Positions 33,642 through 44,719 are shown, counted from the stretch's first letter. The stretch is 64,000 bases of DNA from Leguminivora glycinivorella (GCF_023078275.1 NC_062977.1:16823118-16887117); one strand, 5' to 3'. A program made the numbers and translations. Notes: a model not told the origin generated them from the letters alone.

Positions 33642-34779
33642 CGGCTAAGAACATATAAAAACAAGAAAAATAAACAAAAGAAGAAGATTTACAAGAGACT
33701 AAAGTATGGAACCCTTAGCAATTGTTCAACTTTCCTCATTATAAATAATATTATGTTTATAAAATGTCAGAGGAATTCTTGGAAACGTTTGGAATTTTAT
33801 TTTTATGCTTATTAAGGTTGCCGCTCGATATCATTCTGTTTATTTTACACGCTACCATGGTTGTCGTTTTTAACAATGAATATAAGTACCTATTTGATTA
33901 ATTACATAAAGTCATGAGAAAATCAGGAAAAACTAAGATCATATCAATATCAAAACTGGAAAATGTAGGAGATTGGGTAGTTATATGAGACGTAAGCGTT
34001 ACTTATTTTAATTGCCATTTGATCTACCAGTTTCATATTTGAATGTAATTCATTTCAATTCACAACCCCTTTATTTACACGAACATATTTACATAACTAT
34101 ATAAGAAACTAAGACTAAAGTTATAAGCTAGCTAATATCTAAAATAGGCCCTTGAGGCATTATACCAAGGATACTGGCAACATTCATGACTATGTTTAAA
34201 TAAGAAATATGAGTCAAGTAAAACATCTGAAATAAATATTAAACCCAAAACGGAACTCGGACATTAAATGGAAATCTTGGCTGAAATAATAATCATTTAA
34301 TGGTTTATAGATAAAACAGAAATAATATAGTAATAATATGTTCTTAATAATAATGTTAAAGCAATATTCAATCAAGAACTGAATGTTACGTATAGAAATG
34401 TTATAAACCTATTTTATATTTCAATCTGCTTTTATTTATTTGGTTTCGAATGTTTCGATTTAGAAAAGTCCATGTAAGGCGCCAGACGAACCAATAGGAT
34501 GTTTATTGGTCTGTCGGGCCGAACCCGTTTGTCTCCAATATTAGGTGGCCTATTCGACTAGTCCGAGTGAATTTTGAAACTTGGCTACACGTTATTGGCG
34601 GGAGTGAATTATAGACACGAGTTTTCAATATCCCCCTATTTCTTGCACCTATTAAGCTTTCCCTTGATTAGAGTACAACTCTCTGATACGCAAAAGAAAT
34701 ATATGGAGAAGTTGATGGATGACCAGAAGCTGAAGAGGATCTTTACATTAAGCTTTTATAGATCTGTTTGGCCCAAAGG
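33642..34779. other. Unassigned stretch
   Basis: AT-rich, no gene. An imperfect hairpin GACGAACCAATA / TATTGGTCTGTC lies at 34490-34518. The 69-codon frame at 34574-34783 has no domain I recognise. Confidence 0.4.
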
Positions 34780-34877
34780 TTAGCTGGTAGAGAATGCCTT
34801 CTGGCATTAAGTTCGCCTTTTGTACCTTCATATTTTTTTTACTGTGCAATAAAGTTTAAATAAATAAATAAATAATA
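34780..34877 (+). mobile_element. Retroelement 3' tail (family T), plus copy
   Basis: GCTGGTAGAGAATGCCTTCT, GGCATTAAGTTCGCC, then GTGCAATAAAGTTTAAATAA and an (AAAT)n end. Matches 54758-54880 and 2908-3056. Confidence 0.75.
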
Positions 34878-34929
34878 ATGAGCATTTCATGTGATTGTTG
34901 ATAGCTGATATAAGTAAATTGTAGCAAAA

Positions 34930-35050
34930 TTGGCACTGGTGGTCTAGTTGTACGAGCGTAGGCCTTTAAATACGGAGGTCGTGGGTTCAACGTCGGCTAC
35001 TACCAACAATGAGTTTTCCCCATGAACCGTGGCAGACTGTCAGTTTCATA
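34930..35050 (+). mobile_element. Eroded tRNA-derived SINE
   Basis: TGGTGGTCTAGTTGTACGAG and GGTCGTGGGTTCAACGTCGG resemble A and B boxes, followed by CCCATGAACCGTGGCAGACT, similar to the family at 14998-15330. Confidence 0.5.
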
Positions 35051-35130
35051 CATTTACGAACGATGAAGAATTGAAGATCTTAATTCAGACTCTGAATAAG
35101 ATAATATGTGGCCGCACGTAGATTAGATAG

Positions 35131-35580
35131 CAATTACAAAGTCAACGTAATTCACAAGAATCACAAGCAAGAGACGAGGTTAATGTTGCAATACCTTCAT
35201 CTTCATCAACTACAGGCACTACAGCCACTACGCTGACATCGTTGAAGACAATGGCGGAGGAACTGCAAGAGGCAATAGATAAGTCTATGTCTAAACCCCA
35301 GTCGAGCAGGATATCAGTTTTAGACTCAGAATTTGAAGATGATTTGATTTCTGTGATCAAAGTGGAGATGGCTCTGTATGAGAACGGAGGTGTCAAGGGC
35401 AAGTACCTTTTACAAGTGTACAACACTTTGTTAAATGTTCCTCCCACGAGCGTAGAGTGTCAGAGAGTGTTTTCGTCAGCAGGTTTATTATGCCATCATC
35501 TGAGAACCTCGCTGAGTGATGATACTTTAGACGTTCTCTCGATACTACGATCTCAATATACATCTCTCAAGAAAAATTGA
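35131..35580 (+). pseudogene. hAT transposase C-terminal fragment
   Basis: An open frame of about 149 codons follows a stop at 35128 and ends at TGA 35578-35580. The last ~50 residues, from LLNVPPTSVECQRVFSSAGL through LCHHLRTSLSDDTL to DVLSILRSQ, form the hAT-family C-terminal dimerisation region (pattern VPxTSxxxERVFSxAG...R..L....l..L..L). Upstream is a Ser/Thr-rich linker (about residues 24-36) and an acidic segment. The zinc-finger BED domain, the catalytic RNase-H-like core and any inverted ends are absent, so this is a 5'-truncated relic. The closest family type is ZBED-like or Tip/Buster transposases; I cannot assign it further. Confidence 0.85.
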
Positions 35581-35617
35581 GATTTTTAAAATCTTATAAC
35601 TTTCTTGGGAATATAAT

Positions 35618-36990
35618 AGATTAGATTAGATTTCTTTATTTCATGATAAAAATTACACTATAAATTAGCTACATGTCAAAATTATGTTTATCTTCTCATC
35701 ATGATCGTCAAAAATTACATAATAAATTCCAAATAAAAATAATTGTGTCTCCCAAATGAGGATCGTCATTTACAAAGAAAGAAAATACACATGCCAAGCT
35801 AAATAAAATTAATAAATTGAGTTACAATATCATGAAATTATCACGAAGCAAGAAAATATTATATAACAGAGAAATATAGGTATAATTATATCATCGGTCA
35901 TTAAAAATTCAAATCCATGTACTCATTTACAGAGTACATGGGGTTATCTAACAAAAGGTTTCTCAATTTGCGCTTAAATGCTTCGTCACATGGCTCATTT
36001 CTCAGATCGGCAGGTAAGTGCTCATAGTAAGTAGGGCCGATGACTCGAGGGTTCTTTCTTGAAAGTGCCATGCGACGGGGGACTGTTCTCGGACGGCCTG
36101 TAGATCGTAGCTGTTTGCCCGGAAAGTCAATGCGTGCAAATTGGGATATATTATGTCTAACATACAGCAGTACGTCGCACAGATATTGTGAGTAGTGCGT
36201 CATTATACGTTGAGAACCGAAGAGCTCTCTACAAGGGTACCTGTCTTTTACACCGGCAAGTGTACGTATTGCGCGTTTCTGCATTACAAGGACTCTTTTT
36301 GCATCAGTTGAATTGCCCCAGAGCAGTGAGCCGTATGCCATGATAGAATGGAAATGCGCAAAGTACACCTGCTTTAAGGCTTCTGCCGAAATAAGAGGCC
36401 TCAGTTTTCTCAACGCAAACGACGCACCACCCAACCGATCACAAAGATTGTCTACATGGCACTTCCAATTTAGAGTATTGTCAATCAGGAACCCTAGAAA
36501 CTTACTCTCTTCGCACATGGTCATTGGAAAGTTAGCCATGCAAGGTGGTGGTTGAACCTTTCGACCAGAGAATAACATAACATTCGATTTGGAATAGTTA
36601 AGTAACAGTCCATTTGCTGAGAACCATGACTGCAATTGGTGGCAAGCGTCATTAATGTTTATTGCCAGCTGGTCATAAGAACTTGTACTAACCAATACAG
36701 TCGTGTCATCCGCAAACAATACAGGCAAGCCAGCTTCAATATTCGACGGTAGGTCATTTACAAATAACAAAAACAAGGTATTTCCAAGGGACGAACCCTG
36801 TGGAATACCTATATTTATGCTACCTATGTCAGACTGAATTGACTTGCCGTCAGTGAGTATTTTCACGACTTGTTTGCGGTCTGACAAAAAAGAGGTAAAC
36901 AGCTCATGAGCTGTACTATCCATTCCGTACATCTTCAATTTCTTCAGCAGTAATTCATGACTAATGACGTCGAATGCTTTAACTTTCTTG
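35618..36990 (-). mobile_element. 5'-truncated non-LTR retrotransposon (CR1/Jockey group)
   Basis: Minus-strand element: ORF2 remnant, a ~260-bp 3' UTR, and a (TCTAA)n tail at 35618-35634 instead of poly(A), which is typical of CR1-like LINEs. The 5' break lies in the reverse transcriptase near motif KAFD, as left by abortive target-primed reverse transcription. Confidence 0.8.
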
Positions 36991-37058
36991 ATCTCTAATT
37001 TAGAAATAATGATTACTGATCTCAATTCATATTCCGTGGCACAATTTATTTTTTTCAA
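35901..37058 (-). pseudogene. LINE reverse transcriptase, N-truncated
   Basis: A 385-codon minus frame. Residues 27-34 read KAFDVISH (motif with the first catalytic aspartate), 86-92 PQGSSLG, and 115-118 FADD, the catalytic box, here F instead of the usual Y. Then come LGFLIDNTLNWKCHV (about 190-205) and a C-terminal region with PRVIGPTYYEHLP, all typical of CR1/Jockey-group ORF2. No endonuclease domain or zinc knuckle is present. The first ~25 residues do not look like reverse transcriptase and probably come from flanking DNA. The rest of the frame is uninterrupted, which suggests a fairly young truncated insertion. It lies just downstream of the hAT relic on the opposite strand. Confidence 0.9.
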
Positions 37059-37317
37059 AATGTGTATTCACGTGATATCATGATATGAAAATAAAGAAAT
37101 ATGACATTTAATATTGTCTTCGGTTACCGCGATAGTTACTCATGTTCTTATAAAAAATAAAAACACGCAAAAATATTTGGGGGAAATGTGATTTTTGCCT
37201 CTTCCAGGCCGCGAAACAGCGCCATCTAGTTTCATCCCTAAAAGGCCCATACATTTCAAGGCCACACTTTATGGGCTTTGTCATTCCCTGTATATTTCAT
37301 CCTTGGCATTAGCTAGT

Positions 37318-37470
37318 TATTTTCCCCGAAACCCTTCGGTGATGCAACGCCGCCCATTTCTTGTATCATATAAACGGGTACCTGATTAGGTACTCGGCTC
37401 GGGTTCCCTGGCCGAGCAAGGGTTCTCATCAGTCGCCCGGGCGAATCACAGTCGAACTAGTTCAATGTGA
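37318..37470 (+). repeat. Dispersed repeat, GAAACCCTTCGGTGATGC family, copy 1
   Basis: CGAAACCCTTCGGTGATGCA, CGCCGCCCATTTCTTGT, ATAAACGG, ending ACTAGTTCAATGTGATCTGT. Further copies at 38663-38720 (partial) and 38796-38935. Confidence 0.65.
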
Positions 37471-37726
37471 TCTGTGCTTTTATTTAGTTCTATTTATTTA
37501 TTATGTAGTAGGCAAAATTGTATTGGATTAAACCTTTTGTTTTACAGGGTACTACTGTCTAAGATTTACTATTGCTCATTTATATTAAGACAAAGTGCTA
37601 TACAAAGTGTTATATCCATTGCTGTTACAGCGGTTACCAATTTAAGAGCTAACACTTTAGTAGGAAGAATCACTGACGCCGAGTGGCTTTGACTTAGTTG
37701 GGAGACAGGTCAACCGCTTACCTAAT

Positions 37727-37857
37727 TGTCGTTCGTCGCGTCTCATTACTATCCATATCGATAAGATTTGTATGTATGTATGTATGTATTATGTCGTATG
37801 CGTCGCATCGCAATCGCGCGACCATTCGCGCGATCGTCGCCCACGCAAGCCACGGCG
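37727..37857. mobile_element. CG-rich MITE, CGCCGTG...CACGGCG family, degraded left end
   Basis: Right end GTCGCCCACGCAAGCCACGG; interior CCATATCGATAAGATTTG and GTATGCGTCGCATCGC. Matches 38461-38611. Confidence 0.7.
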
Positions 37858-37882
37858 TAAGCCAGACAGAATATTTGCCAAA

Positions 37883-37986
37883 GTGGCACTGAGCTTTAGT
37901 AGTTTCATGTGCTATGCCTACCCCTTTATGGGATACAGGCGTGATTGTATGTATGTATGTATGTATGTATGTATGTATGTATGTAT
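37883..37986 (-). repeat. Dispersed repeat C with (GTAT)n end
   Basis: AGTGGCACTGAGCTTTAGTA, CCTACCCCTTTATGGGATAC, GGCGTGATTG then (TATG)n at 37947-37985. Confidence 0.75.
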
Positions 37987-38460
37987 AAACTCTTAATTGT
38001 ACAAAACACAAAACACAAATATGACACAGGATAGACAGTACAAAGGCGAACTTATCCCTTTAAGGGATTTCTTCCAGCTAACCTTTGAGTAGGGAAAATG
38101 TGATGAAGAATGGTAGACAAATATAGCACAGTACAACAGACTATAGGAAAGCCCATAAAAATATAAAAGAGACGAAAACAAAAATAATAAAATAAAATTG
38201 GAATAAAAGGTACATCAAATATAAAGAATATAAAACTATATATATAGTATCTATAACTAGTTACAAACAAATCATCCATGTTCCGATAGCCACAGCTTCT
38301 TTAACTGCCCCTTGAGCGAGGTAACGGACTGCGATTGCCTTAAGGACGGAAGCAACTCATTCCAAAGTTGAACCGCTCGCACTGCAAAAGATTTACTATA
38401 CGCACGGGATTTGTGATGAGGTGTTGCCAGTGCAAGATTGTAGTGACTACGAAAGTATTA

Positions 38461-38611
38461 CGCCGTGTCTTGCGTGGGCGACGGTCGCGCGACCGTCGCG
38501 CGACCGTCGCCATCGCATCGTCTACTTCCATATCGATAAGGTTTGATTTCGTATGCGTCGCATCGCCGTCACGCGACCATCGCGCGACCGTCGCCCACGC
38601 AAGCCACGGCG
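38461..38611. mobile_element. CG-rich MITE, intact, TTA target duplication
   Basis: CGCCGTGTCTTGCGTGGGCG / CGCCCACGCAAGCCACGGCG ends, flanked on both sides by TTA. Inside are repeats of GACCGTCGCGCGACCGTCGC. A 3-bp TTA duplication is the hallmark of PIF/Harbinger-type elements. Confidence 0.8.
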
Positions 38612-38662
38612 TTAAGTAAGTACCTATCTTGATGTCCGAAATTTATCTTGGTAGGTTTATGT

Positions 38663-38935
38663 TCTCCGAAAACATTCGGTGATGCAGTGTCGCCCATTAT
38701 GTGTTATGCCACATGGGATGTTTTTTTAATGGAAATTATGATGTCCGTAATTATTCTTAGTAGATACGTAGGTATAACTATATTAAATATATTCCCTGAA
38801 AACCTCCGGTGATGCATCGCCGCCCATTTCTTGTTTGAGATAAACGGCTCTTGATTACTGCGGTCAGGTTCCCAGGCTTAATCCCGTTGCCCGGCCAAAA
38901 CGTAGTTGAACTAGTAGGACGTGATCCGAGATTAT
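38663..38935 (+). repeat. Two further GGTGATGCA repeat copies in tandem
   Basis: CCGAAAACATTCGGTGATGC at 38663 and CTGAAAACCTCCGGTGATGC near 38798, each followed by TCGCCGCCCATT or similar. The second also carries the GATAAACGGCTC and GAACTAGTAGGACGTGAT parts. Confidence 0.6.
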
Positions 38936-39367
38936 AATATAGGCAAATATATATTCATTAAAAATAAGAGTAATAAGATTTATTAGTTACGAATGCTACG
39001 ATTTATGTTGACAAAATTTAATCCGTCATAATATTCGTATGGGTATTTAGTTACTTATTACTGTGTCGGGTGAGCGACTGGAACGACATCTGGATGTGGG
39101 TCACTTTCAATTAACGACGTCAATTACTTGTCCGGAAATTTGCTTTCCCGTTGGAATATAAATTACAACCCAATATGAAGTAATCACGGGGTAATTGGTC
39201 AATTAAATTAACTGTTATTTTAATTATAGCGGGAATATTGCCTGATGATGTGTTCTTATTTCAAACGAAACCGTCGTTTTTGCGTCGGGGGTTAAAAATA
39301 GATAAAAATTAAAGAAAAAGAAAAAGATTCTAGAGATTTTGGTTCTAATATTAGCCACTCATACACT

Positions 39368-39714
39368 TAGGGCCGTTTGCACCAACGAAAATGACCCTCA
39401 GGTTAACCCACTAAAATCAATGTCAATAGAAATTGTCAACAATGTAAACAAACCATTAATATTATAAAATATCAATATTTTAGCACAATTTTAATTTTTT
39501 GACGGTTGAGGATCATAATGTAATATGAATTGATTAAATAACACATGGATTTAGCCAGTATCTGATGAGTTAGAATGGAAATCAGAGACATTTTGACTAC
39601 ACGGTTTGTTTACATTGTTCACAAATTCTATTGACGGCGACTTTATTTTATATGGAATTTGACAGATGACAGCCCACTAACCCTGAGTTAAGTGGTTGGT
39701 GCAAGTGGGCCTTA
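39368..39714. mobile_element. MITE, GGCCCACTTGCACCAA family, full copy
   Basis: Left TTAGGGCCGTTTGCACCAAC, right GGTTGGTGCAAGTGGGCCTT; sub-terminal GTTAACCCACTAA / AGCCCACTAACCCTGAG; inner arms TGTCAACAATGTAAACAAAC / GTTTGTTTACATTGTTCACA. 347 bp, non-coding. Relatives at 19866-19988 and 62476-62705. Confidence 0.85.
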
Positions 39715-41032
39715 ATGATCTTAGTCTGCATCTAAAAATAAAATGTGGTAAATAAGACGATATTGTGAGGAGGGTGATGCAAAATGTTGTTTTCGCATAA
39801 AATGTACTCGATGCCGATTATGTTTCCGAGGGAAAATTTTGAGAAAAACTTAAAAATTAATGTTGGCTTGATACTGAATTATGAATATGAAAACATGGTT
39901 GTCTTTTTATATTTTTAGGTTCTACTACAATGATACCTATGGCTTAAGTATAGGTATGTACTAGAAACTTCAAAAAAAAAATATAATATTTTCAATTAAG
40001 TACGAGTTTAAATACGCCAATAAAATTTTAAGTTACATTTTTACTACAAAAAGTTGGTCGATGAAACGCAAAGTGCAAAGGTGGACCTCTGACACGATGT
40101 ATCTTGCAATTAAAATGTTGAATAATAAACCCTTCATCTCAAAGAGCATAGGTAACAGCAGCGGCTGGCCCATACAAGCCGATTCCCACCGGCTTGTCTA
40201 AAATTGATCACTTATTAGTAAAGTACCTATGTTAAGGTAGGTTTCTTTTTGCTCAGTGTTGCCTAGCAGAAATTTTCACCAGCCGCCACTGATAGGTAAT
40301 TAACTTGTTTATAATTACTCTCTCTTATATACCCGATATTTAAACATATTGTAAATAAACAAGACAAGCACGTGTAATCCAGCCCTAATTACTCATTCGG
40401 TTCCACTCGTTATTCGTCATTCACAAACAATAATCGTTGCCATGATTAATCGCTTAACGAACATAATCCTTCAGCTCATATTTCACAACAAATGTGCTTA
40501 CGTTAATTGTTTATTGAATGGTCTGAAGGGAAAATTATATCTACATAGAATACGTAAGTAAATAAATATTCATGCCCAGATTTTTTGTGTTTCCTACGCC
40601 AATGCCCTTCGATTTTAATCCATTGATATTATGATAGTTTCTAAAGTCTATTATATTAACAGCATCGTCTTTAAACAAAATATTATCTCATACTTACTTC
40701 ACAGCTCATTGTTTCTGTGATATTTGGCATCAAAGTTGAGTAATTTTAGGGTCGAAAACTAGTTATTTGATCATAACTTTTGTTTTAATTACTTTAACCC
40801 CTTAACTGCCTTGTTCCAGATCTGTTCCAGAAAATTTTAACTGTAATTGACAGATTGAAGGTTATTAAAATCTCTCTTGAATTAAACATGTCGATTTCAT
40901 GTATGTAACTCCCTTCACAAAAAGCAAATTTCGATAAAAGTATTCATAGATGATGTTTAAAAAAATCATAAAAAAATATGTACTTTTTTTTTACTATAGC
41001 AGAAAACTGAACGTCTTTACTATAGCAGGAAA
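39715..41032. other. Unassigned stretch
   Basis: No gene. About 40140-40300 (GCAGCGGCTGGCCCATACAA ... CACCAGCCGCCACTG) looks repeat-like with weak end symmetry. A near-duplication of TTTACTATAGCAG lies at 40992 and 41018. Confidence 0.4.
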
Positions 41033-41269
41033 GTACGTGAAGTGATTGAAATCAGGAAACATCGTAATTTCAATCAAAATGAAGGGCAAGGGATTTCATC
41101 TTCGTGGAATCCAGTGATTAGCAAGTGTAAACGTGAGAAAACTTCCGGTCCCATACCATCGGATGTCGTGAGTGTTGTATGTAGGCAGAGTGGCAACCCT
41201 AGCGTAAAAGTGACTGATGACAATCAAGTGCGGGTAGTTCGAAAAACTCGTACAGCTAGAAGATGTTGA
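41033..41269 (+). pseudogene. Probable Penelope-like retroelement ORF C-terminus
   Basis: The frame reads VREVIEIRKHRNFNQNEG, then ISSSWNPVISKCK, ending at TGA 41267-41269. The pattern (R)EAIEIxKHxNNFNRDxGxxLSxxWxP is what I know from the extreme C-terminus of Penelope-like elements that carry a GIY-YIG endonuclease. Neither the GIY-YIG core nor the reverse transcriptase is present, and stop codons precede the fragment. The downstream DNA (41270-41430) contains CGAAACATCGGGTTAAATAT and GCGATTAAGTCCCGTTTT, the latter shared with 14018-14150. Assignment is by motif memory and could be wrong as to clade. Confidence 0.6.
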
Positions 41270-41430
41270 TACAACTCCCAGCCAGTCTACCCGTGACCAC
41301 GGACGTAATGTCATGTCCGAAACATCGGGTTAAATATAAACGTAAGTTTTACGCGATTAAGTCCCGTTTTAATTTAATAATATGAGTGAAGATCGTGTTA
41401 GTTTAAATCAATATACTTTTTTTTCTTCAA
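41270..41430 (+). repeat. 3' UTR-like segment after the Penelope-like fragment
   Basis: CGAAACATCGGGTTAAATAT, GCGATTAAGTCCCGTTTT and ATGAGTGAAGATCGTGTTAG. The middle block matches 14114-14132. Confidence 0.5.
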
Positions 41431-41547
41431 AATATGGCTCTTTCGAATAGAGATAAAATATTGAAGAACCGATGGCCGTTGGTCTTATTTATAATACTAT
41501 CTGTAGTGCAAATTTAGGAGTTTCGACTCAAAACTTGTCAAAAATCG

Positions 41548-41612
41548 ATGATAAGCCGAAATGGCAATCGTTGACGCTAGACGCCGATCGAAACGCAGCC
41601 AAATATAGCCCT
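41548..41612. mobile_element. MITE G fragment, target of a LINE insertion
   Basis: AAGCCGAAATGGCAATCGTT and GACGCCGATCGAAACGCAGC match MITE G read from its other end (compare 16440-16484). Confidence 0.65.
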
Positions 41613-41868
41613 TTTTTTGTCGGAGTGGGGAATGCGTTACGCACCGTCCCCCAGCCGCGGGAAGGCCTTGATGGGGGATGTGTGGGACTCCCTCCTTCGG
41701 CCCCCTTTTATCGAGAGGGAGGGAAAGAGGTTTACCCACTAAACCCCACTCCGGCGTTTCGCCCTCTGTGCCGTTCGCGAGAGCGTCATGGGATCATCGG
41801 GTCTCCTCTGTCCACCATGGCGCCATCCGGCAGCCCCGAATTATTTCAGGCCATCCGCACAAGGGAGT
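41613..41868 (-). mobile_element. LINE 3' fragment with 13-bp target duplication
   Basis: A GC-rich 256-bp insert flanked by CAAATATAGCCCT on both sides (41600-41612, 41869-41881). A T-run at its left edge is a minus-strand poly(A). The minus-strand sequence ends GTAACGCATTCCCCACTCCG then A(7), which I associate with the 3' UTR of R1-type LINEs. The 151-codon plus frame through it is incidental. Confidence 0.75.
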
Positions 41869-41891
41869 CAAATATAGCCCTGGGTACCTAC

Positions 41892-42008
41892 GTATCCAAA
41901 TGCACAAACGCTTACATATCGTTATAGTATCGTTATCGGTGTAGTATCGTTATCGTTATCGTTATATATCTATCGCCGTCTAGCATCAACGTTTGTCACT
42001 TCGGCTAG
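41892..42008. mobile_element. MITE G copy with (TATCGT)n interior
   Basis: GTATCCAAATGCACAAACGC left, CGTTTGTCACTTCGGCTAG right; the middle is an irregular ATCGTTATCGTTATCG tract. Confidence 0.7.
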
Positions 42009-42358
42009 ACAAGATGCCTATCTTTCAAGTTTCGTGGCGTATCGTAGTTATATCTAATCGCTCTTTCTTGGTGGTTAAAACTCTGAAAAGTAGCGAATAA
42101 CTACTACATATAGGCATGGTGGTTAAAAGGTTGCATTAATTACCCTGTAGGCAGACAACACTTCTCTATATTATTTAGGAACCACTTAGATATAACGGAT
42201 CGCCTACGAGTGTCATGTCTACGAATAAGCGCTACGAGATGTATACTATCGCTGCTACATGCGTGAGCTATGCTACAGCAAAAATATTATTCTGAAGCAA
42301 CAGGTAAAGCTTTTACAAGCTTTTATTCAACGACCTGCTTCATTTTCATTGCTTTTAT

Positions 42359-42610
42359 TTGACGACCGGTCTGGCCTAGCGCGTAGTGACCCTGCCTGCT
42401 ACGCCGCGGTCCCGGGTTTGAATCCCGGTAAGGGCATTTATTGCGATGAACACAGATATTTGTTCCTGAGTTATGGATGTTTTCTATGTATATAAGTATT
42501 TGTAGTATTTTATACATCGTTGTCTGAGTACCTGCATCACAAGCCATCTTGAGCTTACCGTGGGGCTCAGTCAATCTATGTAAGAATGTCCTATAATATT
42601 TATTTATTAT
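42359..42610 (+). mobile_element. tRNA-derived SINE (GACCGGTCTGG family), near-complete
   Basis: Head GACGACCGGTCTGGCCTAGC, CGGTCCCGGGTTTGAATCCC (B box with one change), CCTGAGTTATGGATGTTTTC, CTTGAGCTTACCGTGGGG, tail AATATTTATTTATTATATTT. Confidence 0.9.
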
Positions 42611-43282
42611 ATTTTTATTCAACTTGCCTTGTTAGTACATGTTAGTTTGGGTCAAAACGTAGAAGCTAAATTTGACCCACCGATTGAGCTGAAATTTTGT
42701 ACACATATGTAAATCACGTGACAATGAAATATTATGGTATCATGGAGCTGATCTGATGATGGAGCAGAAAGGTGGTCATAAGAACTCTGTTATGAAACGT
42801 CGTATACCCATAGAGTAAGGGGTTTTTAAAAACGTCTCGGAGAGCAGTACCTAAATGACTGTTGAAAGAAAGGTACAGTCGGCGATAGACGCTTGTGCCA
42901 AAAAGATTTTTTTTTTTTGCAAAAAACACTTATTCAAGATAAGATCGTGATTAATCTTTGATTAGGTTAAATCCTGCTCATACCCATATCAAATCAACAC
43001 AGACAACAAAGGTAGCATATTGATGAGAGTCTTCATTAAAATAACAAATAAATTATAGTTCTATTTATTTTAATGAAGTCACACCCGATCATTTCCTTTT
43101 AACTTGCGAACTTTCTTTTGTGTTAATCAAATTCCTAAAAATCAAAGTATCGTTAAGCAATTACACACCCACTTAACAAATTAATGACTTTGCAGTCATT
43201 GACCTACGGGTATACAATCAAATGCTAAGATTAAAGGCCGAGGGTAGCACCCAAATTAATTAGAAATTTAAATGGACTGTTG
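42611..43282. other. Unassigned stretch
   Basis: No gene or repeat recognised. Confidence 0.4.
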
Positions 43283-43420
43283 TACAGTCAGCAGCAGAAG
43301 TTCCGTAGCGGGCAAGGTGTTCAAAATGAACTTGACACGATCTTATTTTTAAGACAATGAGAGCGTGTTAGGATCATTGTGAACACCCTGCCCGTTACGG
43401 AACTTCTGCTGCTGACTGTA
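43283..43420. mobile_element. MITE, TACAGTCAGCAGCAGAAG ends
   Basis: TACAGTCAGCAGCAGAAGTT / AACTTCTGCTGCTGACTGTA, with arms continuing for about 47 bp (AGCGGGCAAGGTGTTCA / TGAACACCCTGCCCGT). 138 bp. Confidence 0.85.
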
Positions 43421-43430
43421 CTGTTGAACT

Positions 43431-43566
43431 TACAGTCAACAACACAGCTGTGAATACAGACAAAGTCCCAAAAATATAATATTTATACAGAACTTTATTG
43501 CCTGTACATTAAGGTGTGTATACATATTTTTTGGACTTTGTATTTGGAGCTGTGTTGTTGACCGTA
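43431..43566. mobile_element. MITE, TACAGTCAACAACACAGC ends
   Basis: TACAGTCAACAACACAGCT / AGCTGTGTTGTTGACCGTA, with inner ACAAAGTCCCAAAAATATA / ATATTTTTTGGACTTTGTA. It lies ten bases after the previous MITE and shares the TACAGTCA terminus. Confidence 0.8.
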
Positions 43567-43756
43567 CGCTGCACCATTATTTTTCTTTTACATTGTCCTA
43601 GTTTTGCAAAATTAATCCCGCGGGAAAGATTACTTACGCGGAAAACAAAGTGTTGTGCTTAAGGCGACCACAGTATGTAATAAATAAGAGTATATATAGA
43701 CCAGTGCGCGTCAAAATAAAAATTTCAAAATTGCTACACTGAATAGTGTATTGAAT

Positions 43757-43967
43757 TAAGATTTTGAAAAAAATCTTCGACATAGTGGACCGATTTTCAT
43801 GAAACTTGGCTAAGGACACTCCCGACTAACTCAGCTATCAAACAAAAAAAAACTGAATCTAAATCGGTACATCCGTTCGGGAGCAACGATTCCACAGATA
43901 GACACACAGACAGACAACAGACACGTCAAACTTATAACACCCAGTCGTTTTTGCGTCGGGGGTTAAA
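43757..43967 (+). mobile_element. Short element with AACCCCCGAC termini, copy 4
   Basis: AGATTTTGAAAAAAATCTTC, CGACATAGTGGACCGATTTT, right end TTTTGCGTCGGGGGTTAA; very short (CAGA)n. Confidence 0.8.
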
Positions 43968-44719
43968 AAGGTGAAGAAGTATTTAAGGAAATTTCCATTT
44001 TCTAACAAACAGATGGAAAGATTTTTTTTTTCTTTTAAAAAATGGAATAATGGCACGCGCAATAATAGTTTCATATGAATATTAGCCATGTTGAATTGTA
44101 ATTGTATTATAATATTTGTAATTTATAAAATGTTGAATTAGAATTGCATTATAACATAATGCACTGAGAAACGGGAGTCAGCATATTTAATTTGATGGTT
44201 ACAGTCAAATATTTACTTCGGAACCAAAAAACATGTTTTTTTACAAATTATCCTGGAACAAGCTCTTCATGTAAGTTTAAACGCCCAACAATGAACATAC
44301 AAAACACTGCCCTTAAAGAGGTTTCTCTTGCACTTGGCAGATTGAATGCACCACTACATCCTACCCGTCTAAAAATAGACCCACGGCAAACGTGCAAGTA
44401 AGAGCGAACTTGGCTGACCATACCTAGACCTTAACTCTTTTCAACAAGGTTGAAGTATAAACAGGTATATTTGGAGACAATTTACGTAGAGAAAAAGCTT
44501 TCCGCCGCTAAGACGATTATGTCGCTGAGAGTTAACTGCTAGTAGGTTAACACTAAGTAGAAAAATAAGACGGGACCGAGGCCACAGTCTTTGTCTTGGT
44601 TCACTGATACTATAAAATAAATAAATGGTAAGAAAATACGTGCAGGTTTTACGCTGGACGTTTGGAATAGGAACACTTATTTTTGCTTGGTGCACAACTG
44701 GTGCTGCCCTCATTATATA
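43968..44719. other. Unassigned stretch
   Basis: No gene recognised. The frame at 44441-44833 (-) has no domain and overlaps the following repeat. Confidence 0.4.

Noticed and set aside
37718..38011. 97-codon minus frame with Thr-Tyr-Ile-His repeats
   Set aside because: Produced by the (GTAT)n tract and repeat C.
41472..41927. 151-codon open frame as a gene
   Set aside because: It spans a MITE fragment, both copies of a target duplication and a LINE 3' UTR read on the wrong strand.
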